64,000 bases of DNA from Leptodontidium sp. MPI-SDFR-AT-0119 (Eukaryota; Ascomycota; Leotiomycetes; Helotiales; Leptodontidiaceae), in contig JAHLEZ010000003.1 in the NCBI GenBank assembly GCA_020726505.1, positions 62,001-126,000 on the forward strand, given 5' to 3'. Both the position numbers and the translations under genes were made by a program. A model generated the notes under the pieces. That model had not been told where the DNA came from. It worked only from the letters and a program-made list of their open reading frames with translations, and searched no databases. Shown here piece by piece: positions 25,242 through 35,059 of the stretch; positions within the stretch are counted from its first letter, which is position 1, and every line of letters begins with the position of its first letter.

Positions 25242-25383
25242 GGCTAGCCAAATTCGTCTCCGATGAACATTGACTTTAAGGGAAAGCCGAGCTCGAGTTT
25301 AAGTAAGCCTTAATTTTGATCATTGAAGTGAATTGTATAGGCAAGAAAGCAGCTCGCTTTATCGGAGACGAATTTAGCTTGCC
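25242..25383. mobile_element. Small MITE-like inverted-repeat element
   Basis: Two 23-base arms (25242-25264 and 25361-25383) are inverted copies matching at 20 positions; the inner 15 bases (aaattcgtctccgat) match perfectly. The 96-base interior is also partly self-complementary (aaagccgagctc against agctcgcttt). There is no coding capacity. Length and structure fit a non-autonomous DNA transposon or foldback element. No clear target-site duplication. Confidence 0.5.
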
Positions 25384-28200
25384 TCGAGAGTATATCCGCT
25401 ATCTTGACGCTGCCTTCTGTAGCTCATTTTGATTAAGGCCGAGCTTTAGCATGCGGGGTAAAGATATGCGATGTTGATCTAAAGTTCGTCCTTCTCGGCA
25501 TACTTGCCTTCCTTAACATCTAGGCTTTTGACAAAAACAATCAGGCCGTCTTCAGGAGACGAGACAGGCAACTCCTGCCGTCAAACCTTTTGAGCAGCTC
25601 GGTCATAACTCGGTATCATGTTGTTTGAGAAGGACAAAAGGAAGAAAAATAAAATAATGGCTGCTTATGAAATATCAAGCTCTAGATCTCCATCAGGGGT
25701 TCCTGATATCCGGACCCGTTGAGGATGAGAAGTTGAGAAAGCCAAACCATGTGCCACTAGCTGGCCTTGAAAACCCAGCAGATCCAAGAACGTACAGATT
25801 TCCAGGGCTCTACTTTGAACCCCTCGTTCTACCACTTCCTAAGCTGGAATCGGACTGCCGATGGATTAAGTTCATCAGCGTTAATTGGGTTGTCTCGGGA
25901 GGATTACCCCGCTGTTCGTGGATACTCTCCAGAGTAAGGTTTTGAGGTCCCCTGGCTAGGACAAAGTTGAGGTACATAGGTGATTATGGGAAAATGAGGT
26001 CCAGAACGTCAGACAACAACAATGAATGAGTAAGCCCCCCTGACTCTGGAGAGATGAGGTGAGGAAGAAGCTTTCAGCCTCACCAGCCTCAGCCGCTAGT
26101 TCAACGAATCATGGTCGAGGAAAGAGTATCAATTAATATGATGGATCATAAAAGAAGTTTTTGGGAGCGCTGAAATCCTCGGATTTGGTTGCATAGACTA
26201 TTATGGATTAAATGAAGTGGCAATTGTTTATTTGATCAAGATACTTTGTAGTGCATGGATAGGGACAGTTGAGGAGTTTGTTTGAACTACTTTCGTAGCA
26301 GGTGAAGAATGTATGTATCAACGGATAGACTCTCATGCCATTTGACAGCGTGAATATTTGGTAGATAAAAAACTGCTTATGAATTTATATAAAACAGACC
26401 AATTTCGAAGAACTCTTCAACAAGATCTTACATTTACGGGTACAACGTTGATTACCGTCGCCTGGTATGGAGGCGATGACACCTTGAAGCAGCATCAATA
26501 AAACAGGATTTAATATTGTAAGAAAAGTATGGCTCCTTGGGATTGGGTCACTACCCACTGTCTTTTTCCTGAAATGCTAAAGTGTTGTTGGCATCAGAAT
26601 GCGATTCTCGCCTCTGCAATCTACCACGGGAAGACAAAGGGAACAGAACAAATTAGATTGAAGCAGCAGGACAAAAATATTCAAGCATGGCATATCTTAG
26701 CCTGGGCCTTTTTTTTTCCTTTTCAAATTTGTAATATCATTAATCTCCCAGAGCCAGTTGCCAACCAGGAGGGGATCCGGCGATGCCATTTAGAATCCGA
26801 ACCATCGCCAGCAGGCTTTGCTGCTTTGGCAGTGGCCAAGGGGTCAGGGGAAGCCGATCATGGTTCCCGTTGGTATTCTCAGGTCTGCTTTGCTACTGTC
26901 CTTTGTAGAAATGCCGAAGACTAAGAAGTAACAAATCCGCTAAGAAGAGCAGCAAGGCTATCAGTAGTAAACTACTTGTCAACTCATGCCTCAGGAACGC
27001 CATGGAGTGGGAACAGAATATGAAGTAAATCGTGCTCAAGGGGTACAACTTTCAAAAGTGCTATGTTTTCTTATCCCGTCCCATTCATTAGCTGCCTCTA
27101 AGCATTTGCGCAATAATCGCTTCGATCGTTCTTTCCTATTTGGCTACTCCTATAGTTTTGATCTCCAAAACAAGGAACCAGCCCCCTGAGCCCCTCGCAA
27201 AACAGCCTGTAGTTTCGCCGACAAATAGGCGACTATCAACAACATGGCTGCAGATAAGCCACAAAAGAGAGCTCGTCTGCCATTTAACATTCATCATAAA
27301 CAAGAAACTCTCCCATATTTGTTTCGGCAACTCGTGATGCCGGCTCAGCAGCACTATATCGCGGGATTTGACGGGAGGTCTTAATTCGAGATTGTTTGAT
27401 TGTACTGTATGTAAACTACAACTTCATGAAATCCATGACAACGGATTTCAATCGAAACCTGAAATTATTTGGGCTACAGAATAATGCATTCTTGCGATTT
27501 GAGCATTGGAGGAGAACCGGATCGATTCATGAGGTACTGCAATGAACCCAGCCACCTGCACGCCTCCTGTATGTCTCTCGCTAGCAAAAATCCAAGACAT
27601 TCAGGCTTCGTCTCCTTGCTTTCGGGACCTTATCGACCCTTTCCAGGGGTATTGCAGGGTCATGATGACGATCTGGTAGCCCTATCTTAGAAACTTAGTT
27701 GCGCGACACGCATGCGTCTACTTGAATACAAAGAAATAATTGCTAACCAAGCCAGGTTCCAATCAACTTCCAAGTTCCCTGACAAATATCACAAGTGGCG
27801 TATCATTAATCGGGGCACTGCTCAATTCGCCACGCCATAAGCTTTTGTCCTCCCGACTACTGAGTTGGCACCTGGCGTCAGCGTCATCTTGGAGATGCTG
27901 AGAAATGTGATAGAACGAAAGACAATACAGTAACTTATCATAAAAGAAATCGAATTCAGCTCCACAGATATTCTCTACGCAGCTCATAAGCTGAGTTGCT
28001 AAAATTCAGGTCGCAGAACTCAATCTGGCCCATATAAAACCCTCGATATCAAGCACCCCACCGCCAAGCTCCGACAACCCACAGGAAGCTGATCGCTCAC
28101 GTCAGATTACGAGGCCCATACCCTCCAACAAACAAAAAGCCTTCACATCCCCCAAGAGGATCCGTGTCGCAGTCGCACATCCCCATCGCACAACATCACG
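25384..28200. other. Gene-poor interval
   Basis: About 2.8 kb without a recognisable gene. A 131-codon frame with an ATG at 26529 follows a TATA-like ttatataaaac (about 26386) but has no family resemblance and is doubtful. The right end holds the promoter of the DUF7053 gene, with catataaaacc at about 28033. Confidence 0.35.
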
Positions 28201-29010
28201 ATGCCCAAGACACTATTCACGACGATAACGCCTCTCCCGGCCGGAGTGTCGCGCCAGACCGTCCTCGAGACTCTGCATTCTCATATCGAGATGATCGACC
28301 TCAACCCCGCGCACACGGAACGTCATCGAATCAACCCTCCACCCGAAGCTACACCCGAAGAATATCACTGCGCCTGGTATCAGATCACGGATACGATAAG
28401 CTACCTGCCGGGATATAAAGGGAAGGTGTCGTTCAAAGCTTGCTTTCATGATTTGGCAAATGGATTGCAGAATCATGTCTATGCGCCGATGGGGTTAGAT
28501 ATTAAAGAGAAATGGACGTTGGGAGGGAATATGCCTGGAGAGCCTGTTATGCCAGCAGAGATTGGTATTGGAGCGCCGATTAGTGGGTTGTATTTGAGGG
28601 AGGATGTTGAAAGTGAGTCTTTCTATTTTTCTTCTTCTTTTTTGGATTTCATGGCTGATCGTTTTTTTCATTTAGTGAAATGCAACTTTTTGATGACTCG
28701 GTTCGTTCGGAAGACTTTGAAAGATGCTTTGGCTACACTTGTGGCGAGATTGGTTGTCAAGGCACAATTGCAGGAAGCTGCTGAGACGAATAGGAGGTTG
28801 GAATGGGGAAGTCCACCTGGAAGTCCGCCTCTGAGTCCGCCTAGTACAGCTGGGATAGATGGGAGGTTTCCGAGGTATAAATCGAATCGAATGAGTACGC
28901 AGACGGCTATTAGTGAGATGGAGGGGAGTCAGAAGAGTCCGAGGAGTGACAGATATCCTGCAGAGTTGAGGAGTGATGTGAGGCTGCAGGGGCCCATTGA
29001 GTTGCCTTGA
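28201..29010 (+). CDS. DUF7053 domain protein
   Basis: A 248-residue protein from two exons (28201-28612 and 28676-29010). The 63-nt intron joins YLREDVE to MKCNFLMTRFVRKTLK. The first 180 residues follow a fungal family of unknown function, with MPKTLFTTITPLPAGVSR at the start, LHSHIEMIDLNP, YQITDTISYLPG, CFHDLANGLQNHVYAPMGLDIKEKW and GLYLREDV. The shape recalls START/SRPBCC-like lipid-binding proteins, but that is inference. The last 60 residues are Ser/Pro-rich and probably disordered (PPGSPPLSPPS). Function unknown. Confidence 0.87.
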   Translation: MPKTLFTTITPLPAGVSRQTVLETLHSHIEMIDLNPAHTERHRINPPPEATPEEYHCAWYQITDTISYLPGYKGKVSFKACFHDLANGLQNHVYAPMGLDIKEKWTLGGNMPGEPVMPAEIGIGAPISGLYLREDVESESFYFSSSFLDFMADRFFHLVKCNFLMTRFVRKTLKDALATLVARLVVKAQLQEAAETNRRLEWGSPPGSPPLSPPSTAGIDGRFPRYKSNRMSTQTAISEMEGSQKSPRSDRYPAELRSDVRLQGPIELP

Positions 29011-29554
29011 GAAGGTGGAGGATTCTGGCGTTTCTTGATACCCTTTGAATTTGGTTTGGAGGGATGGTGTTCTGATGGTAACTTATGAATTTATGATGGT
29101 TTTATCGTTGCTAGTTCGTGCCGATGGGTCAGATAGCTGGCAGTCTACTCCTGGGTTCGTTGGATGCTTGATATCAATCCCGTTTGATTCCAGAAAATGC
29201 AATCTAGTTACGAGTCTAACTTGCCACGTGAGACTGGAGCAGCTCTTGAAGTGATTCCTTGCGATATCGCAGCGAAGGATTATCATAAAACGATTGATAA
29301 CTCGATAGAGTCCCCTACATCTAGATGAAAGACTCTCTCGCTAAAAGAAATAGTAAAAATACTGTAATGGCCCTGAGAAAGATGCAGGACTCAGTGGCGA
29401 ACACTTGACAACTCTGGAAGGTCATGCTTGGTTAAGATTTGATAATCTAATATAATCGATGCTTGGTTGCCTACTCTTTTGCATTCTCGGACTTCTGCAA
29501 TTGCTTGAAGTATTCGTGAAGTGCAATGAGTAGCCGTTGACGACTGTCATCCTA
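29011..29554. other. Intergenic
   Basis: 3' region of the DUF7053 gene. No other feature seen. Confidence 0.35.
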
Positions 29555-29821
29555 ACGAACCTGGATTCACGGGTCTGTGCGCCACAGGCGGTTTAGCGAG
29601 ACACTTTCAGGCTTTGAAAACCTGAAGTCGGCAACCTGACTTGATAATTACTAAATAACGATATAATCTCTTAACTTTTTTCTTCGTTTATATTATAAAG
29701 AAGAAGCGTATTAATGTTTATTTTAACTAGCTTTTTGAATTATATTTTCTAAAAAATACTTCGATTTTTGATTTGGCTGTGAAATGCCCTGTGGCGCACA
29801 GACTACTGATTTCAGGTTCGT
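29555..29821. mobile_element. MITE-like element with about 34-bp terminal inverted repeats
   Basis: The left arm (29555-29588) and right arm (29788-29821) are inverted copies. They share acgaacctg at the outer end and a perfect gtctgtgcgccacagg inner block, with a few mismatches between. The interior is very AT-rich and has no ORF. Total length 267 bp, typical of a miniature non-autonomous DNA transposon. The flanks do not show a clear target duplication beyond possible TA-type bases. Confidence 0.65.
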
Positions 29822-30041
29822 AAGGTATCAGTCACGATAGACTGATGGCTGAACAGCTCAGAGTTGCCACAAAAGAAAATTAACCTCGGCCTTCTCAGAT
29901 ATTCAAGACAACTTGTACTTTTCATCGCTGAGATAGATACTCGTCCCTTAATCTTTAAACCCAAGGGACAACCACCATCTTCTCTTCTGCGTAAATTGCT
30001 CAAACACCACAAGGACGCGTCCACAATCTAGCCTTGAGCCC

Positions 30042-30086
30042 CTCCCCCCCCCCCACCCCCACCCCCACCCCCACCCCCACCCCCAC
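30042..30086. repeat. (CCCCCA)n hexamer microsatellite with C run
   Basis: A C run leads into about six to seven tandem CCCCCA units. On the minus strand this is a GGGGGT array, G-rich enough to form quadruplexes. It lies about 140 bp beyond the 3' end of the tRNA-Ala gene. Confidence 0.9.
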
Positions 30087-30187
30087 GTCCGGTTCTTCGC
30101 TAACGCCTGTCTCCTAAGACACAAGCTCCGGCACACTTGGCCTCACACACAACGTTCATTCAAGAAAACGGCAAAAAATAAAACGTC

Positions 30188-30193
30188 AAAAAA
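30188..30193 (-). terminator. RNA polymerase III T-run terminator of the tRNA gene
   Basis: Six A on the plus strand give TTTTTT on the minus strand, 34 bases after the tRNA discriminator base. A second run follows at about 30173-30178. This fits pol III termination. Confidence 0.6.
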
Positions 30194-30226
30194 TTGGGAT
30201 AATTGAATGAATTTAACATTCGCGAT

Positions 30227-30385
30227 TGGACTCGCGGGGAATCGAACTGGGGTTCGGTTAGATGAATGTTTTCGTTCATTGGACAGATTGCACATACCCC
30301 CGGACCACTCCCAGATATATTCATATCTGTCACTGAATTGCTTCAGGCCTGCTAAGGGAGTATTATACCACTAAACCACAAGCCC
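30227..30385 (-). tRNA. tRNA-Ala(AGC) with an anticodon-loop intron and a second insertion in the T arm
   Basis: The acceptor arms GGGCTTG (30385-30379) and CGAGTCC (30234-30228) pair over all 7 positions, with G3:U70, the alanine identity element, and discriminator A (30227). The D arm is GTTTAGTGGTATAAT. The anticodon stem CTCCC/GGGAG is perfect and the loop is TTAGCA..T, anticodon AGC. An intron of 36 nt (30314-30349) sits at the canonical position 37/38 and folds into two small hairpins. The T stem CGGGG/CCCCG with loop TTCGATT is perfect only after removing 51 nt (30247-30297). That insertion starts GTATGT, has CTAAC and ends CAG. Without both inserts the RNA is exactly 72 nt. The A box is consensus (TGGTTTAGTGG). 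The insert end leaves a near-consensus B box (AGTTCGATTCC). Either a functional tRNA with an extra intron or a recently interrupted one. Confidence 0.85.
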
Positions 30386-30738
30386 TGGTGAAACCGTTTG
30401 TTGGCATAACTTTTCATTATGCAAGTTATGTAAGCACGGAAAACCTGGTTCTACTTCTCCGACCAGAATTGCGCTCGACAGTTTGCGGTTCCCCGTATAC
30501 CGTAGCATCACAAATATCTCGCTTAGATTCGCTTAAATTCGAGAAGTTGTAGATGCACCCAATATTCTTTGCCATCTACACTTTCAGACATCAGGAATCG
30601 AGACCACCCCACCCTGTTGGACCACCACCCTGTTGGGCGGGTAAAAATGGCGGGAATGATTCATTCTTCTCGCGCTCTCCCACCTCCTCCTTCCTTTGTG
30701 TTTCTCCTGATTACGAGCCAGCGCTTTTCCATTTTGCA

Positions 30739-33285
30739 ATGCCTCCTAAGAAAGTAAACCGACTCGACTTGCTGGGCGTGCTCGACGAGGTTGCCGAAGA
30801 GCCAGGAAGAGGCCCAGGCCCACAAAAAGTGGTGCCACCTACGGAGAGAATGCGACTGCTGCTATGGAATGCCTGGAAAACGTCAGTCGAACCTCCCTAT
30901 TGGCGTTGTTCATTTCACTCACAACTGAATTAGTTTTCTAAGGGAACTCAGGACCGACTTCCCGGACCATCATCTATTCAGGGATGGTACTGAAGATGCC
31001 ACTGAGTCCAGAGTCAAGGCATTCTTTTTCTGGTACGCTGCATCATACACGAGAGATGTGAAAGATCGTCCCACCGTGGAGTCGATGGACCAATATGTTT
31101 GGGTATTTGGGATGGCCAACAATGAGCGCTCGCAGTACAAGATCTCGAAGGATACCATTGATCGTATCAAAGAGGTATTTGAGCCTATTCGAATCCGGAA
31201 ATCTTGTGCTAACACCATCAAGTACGTCAGAACGGTCGTGGCAGAGAAGGCGGGATTATGTGACAAACACAAACCAAAGAAGATGGCAACATTGAAAGAC
31301 GTATCTATTCTTCTTCGTCATATGTGGAATGAAAAGGAGTATACTTTCAACAATGAAAGGTACCGGGTCCAACTGGCACTGTTCATGAAGTTACTGGTAT
31401 ACTCGACTTCTCGTCCAGGGGCGATCGCAATTTCTGATGGCTATCGTGGCACAAACGAATCTATGACTTATGGGGTGAGCTTCTTGACCAGCACTGCTTC
31501 CATCTATTCACAGAAGTTTCCTCTCTAACATTACATAGGACATGAAAGTCCAGCTGTTGCGTGATATCACAGGGGACGAGACGTCGCGGCCAGAGATAAT
31601 GATTACCGTACGATTCAATTTGTTGAAGAACAAGAGACAGAAGACCGGAGAATTGTATGTATCGCTTTGAATTGCGTGCCTGGGCTTACAGCTGATATGG
31701 AATCTCAGCACCGAAGTAACGATTAAAGAAAACCGGAGTGATCCTGTGTTGTGCCCAATCCTAGACTTTCTAGCACTTGCTGATGCGGATGGGGCTTGGA
31801 AACATTTCGCATCTTCGAAGGATCTATACGCGTATCGCTTGCCATCTGGTAGGGACAACTTGGAAGTGCCGTTCAAAGACGAGATTTGCAGTCTTCCATT
31901 CCTTCGTAGGACAGAGCCGTGGGGCACCACTCTTTCAAGCAACTTGGCTTGGAAATGTGGCTCCATCAATAAGGCACTAAAACAGTTGAGCTTGAGGGCG
32001 GGAATGAGATACCACGTAACCCCGTACGATATCAGAAGAGCATCAGCAAATGTTTTACATAGTAAGCAAGCAATACTCAAGTAAGCCCTTTCGTTTTTGC
32101 TGATTATGTGTCTGTGTTATAGTGATTGCCAGTGGGGCTGAATTATCCAAGCAACTCGGTCATTCGCGAGCTGCCACGTTTCAAAAATATCTATCCTCAC
32201 ATATGAGAATCGACTTGCAAGGCCTCTGTACCAATGGCGTTGCTCGTCAGGATCATATCGATTCTTTACGAAGTATGTCTCTGTCGATGCGCCCCGGTGC
32301 ACCATTGCAGATTCCTGAGTCCATGAAAGAAGAGGTACGGAAAAATCAAGAGTATCTTGATTTGATACAAATACGGGACAACCTCTCTGTTGAAATAAAC
32401 CAGTGGCTTGAAAAGAACTCGATAGCCCGTGTCCGCTACCCATCATCCTTTCGAACCAAGCAAGATGCTGACGCGGCTATGGCAACGATTTTGCTACAGG
32501 GAGGCCCTAACATGGAAGTCCCCAGATTTAGCAGACCTCTGGCTGAATTAGTCAAGGCTGCGAGGGCTGCCAAGAATTATCACGCCCGGATGATTTCCCG
32601 AAAGACCAGGCTATTTCGTGAGGAGTGGTTCAACGAAGAGACACGAAAGGATTCGGCATATGTGGAGGCGAATGGAGACCACGACCACGAACTGTCTCAT
32701 GACGCTTCCACGCCTGATTCTTCAGAGGAAATTCATCCAAGAGCGCCGCTCCTCGCATACTATTCCCCTGCCGAAAACAGCAATGCCATATTGGATGTCG
32801 AGAAGGGCTCAAACATAATTGAACTCCTCAGTCTGGTCTGCCACAACGACCCTCGTCTCCGATGTCAAAACCTTGTCACCGACTCACAGAAAAACGAAGG
32901 AAGATGGCAGTTAGAAGATGGTTGCTGGGTGTGGGATGCGACTTGCAGACTGTTTCAACACGGAATCGTAGAAGAAGGCCGTCTTGTGACTACTATCGAC
33001 TACAAAGACGCCAGCGTCATCAATAGGACTCCAATGCGTCCAAGTCAGAAGTCAACTCCAAAGCATCTAAGTCAGAAGTTGAAAGCCAGAAGCCAGAAGC
33101 CAGAAGGTTCTTGCTCTCAAGAGTCAGCAGCCACCACATCCCAGAAGAGGAAGGGGCCTCTTTTGGAGGCAGGGGCATCTGCATGGAAACGCTCTAAGAA
33201 CTACTACGAGGAGCATCCTGCTACTGTTGCTGCAGAGCTCGTCCTAGATCCTGGCACTGGAATTGAGAAGTGGCAGGATGTGTGA
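30739..33285 (+). CDS. DUF3435 tyrosine recombinase (Starship captain-like family)
   Basis: A 771-residue site-specific recombinase from five exons: 30739-30881, 30934-31474, 31539-31654, 31709-32061 and 32123-33285. All joins keep frame and there is no internal stop, so it appears intact. An N-terminal SAM-like DNA-binding part (FFFWYAASYTRDVKDRPTVESMDQY) is followed by the catalytic core. The first Arg is in YSTSRPGAIAIS (about residue 207). The second box is PYDIRRAS (Arg about 375, with Tyr in place of the usual His). The last is QLGHSRAATFQKYLSSH, giving His about 397 and the nucleophile Tyr about 407. The 360-residue C-terminal part is hydrophilic and ends in a basic Ser/Lys/Gln-rich tail. 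Members of this family include the captains that move Starship giant transposons, but many relatives are not captains. I saw no terminal repeats that define an element. Confidence 0.85.
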
Positions 33286-35059
33286 GGAGGAAGGCATTTC
33301 ATACATTGCTACAAGCTGTAAACTATCGAAAAACAAGTTCATGTCTCTTTGCTTACTGATTGGGATATATTGGGACGTAGTCTGCTAGAACCATCTGATG
33401 ATCTTATTCGTCACCCTCTCTTCATGACTTTGGATATCGAACTGTTCCTTTAGTTGATATTCTGGCTTTGGGATGGAGTGAAAGAATTGGCAGATTCGGC
33501 AGACTGTCGTAGGTGGTGGTCGTTTGTTTGTTTATTGAATAGACGGCTGCCATAGCCCCTTCCAGCATGTCGTCTCAACGTTACTTGGCGTTGCGAATGG
33601 CTTTGATTGAGTTGACTTGATGTTCTGGGCTGGTGACGGAGTGAACATCGTTGATTGTGCTGGAGAACAAGACAGCTAGCTGGAATGCCGAAATGTGGAA
33701 GTGTAGACGAATTCGTTGGAATCGTTTGGGTGAAGCTGGACGAGTATCGTACTTCGGATTGAGTATGGTTTGGGTATCTGCAGAAGTTAGAGGAGATTGT
33801 TTTGGAAAATTCTTGAACGATAGCTTACCAGAAGCGCCTTGCCTTCTGCGGCAGAGACACGAGACGCAGTGGGGTTACTGCCGAGAACTCCCGAGATGGG
33901 GGACCGAGAGGGAGAGGGCCCTTTAACGTCATACCCAGGACAACCCTACTTTCCAACACACCATGAAGACGCCGTTGGAATGTAAGATCGATGTTCTCCG
34001 ATTTAAATTGAACAATTGGGTTTGCAGTAGAGCGCGCCACCATGACGATGATGATGGGAAGAGAAGCTGACAGACTGCGGGGCCTTGAAAGTAAACAAAT
34101 CATGTCATCACCAGATTTGAAAAGCAAGATGAGAGGAGTGCAAATAGAAGGCGAGTCGGAATGAGAAAAGAGAGGAATATAGACAACTGAGGATATAGGC
34201 CACCATGAGGGATGTTGTAGAGTCTCTGAGGCTGGTCACTTTGTTTGTTTGTTTGCTTGTTTACCTACCGCAGTTCCCTGCTGCTGTCGTCGATCTAGCT
34301 GCTGACACGATACGTCGAGTGGGGGTCGCTACACACAGGCCAAGTATGGCTTGAGGTTGTGGTGAAGAGATTCGGTTTGGAGGTCGCATCAACTCAAAGG
34401 AGTTGAAGGAAAGGTGGGCAAATAATGTGCGACGCACTCTCTGCGCAGGCGTTGAAGCCTCATTGGAGATGGCGAAAGTGAGCGCCTGGACGACGATAGT
34501 ACAACTGACAGAAGAAAGCGAATGTTAGCATTGCTCTGCTTGCTATCAGAGACATCATTTCTTAATCCTGCAGTCGCGAAGCGGGGTTCACCTCAGATGC
34601 TTCCCAAGATCGTGTGGAATGGGGGAAGGAGACGATGGAGGAGGCTTACACGTCCGCTTCCTGGCTGACCAAAAGTACCAGAAGAGATCGATTGACCACA
34701 TAGCCGGCAACATAGTTCGAGTGTGCTGCGATCGGCTAGTTTGAACCAACAATAGTCTCCACTCACCTGCCCTTTTCTACGAGATGAATCCGGGCCTCAC
34801 TGTCTTATGAAAGCACCAAGTAAGCGATTCAGCCCACTCTTGTGGCATGAAATGCTGTGGCAGCAAAGAAATTAGAAGGATTTACACGAACAACAAGCAA
34901 GAGATGATGATGCTTTGCCAAATTATTATTACTATTTAGGACAAGATATGGCTATAAATGCAATAAAATCAGTCATTTCCACCAACTCCAGTCATCATCC
35001 TTAACACATAGGTCAAACTCTTCACCAAGGACATCCTCCTCATCCTACCCAAATACCGT
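33286..35059. other. Intergenic
   Basis: About 1.8 kb with no recognisable gene. It includes a short TTTG repeat (about 34238-34261). If the recombinase belongs to a larger element, this would be element interior. Confidence 0.35.
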
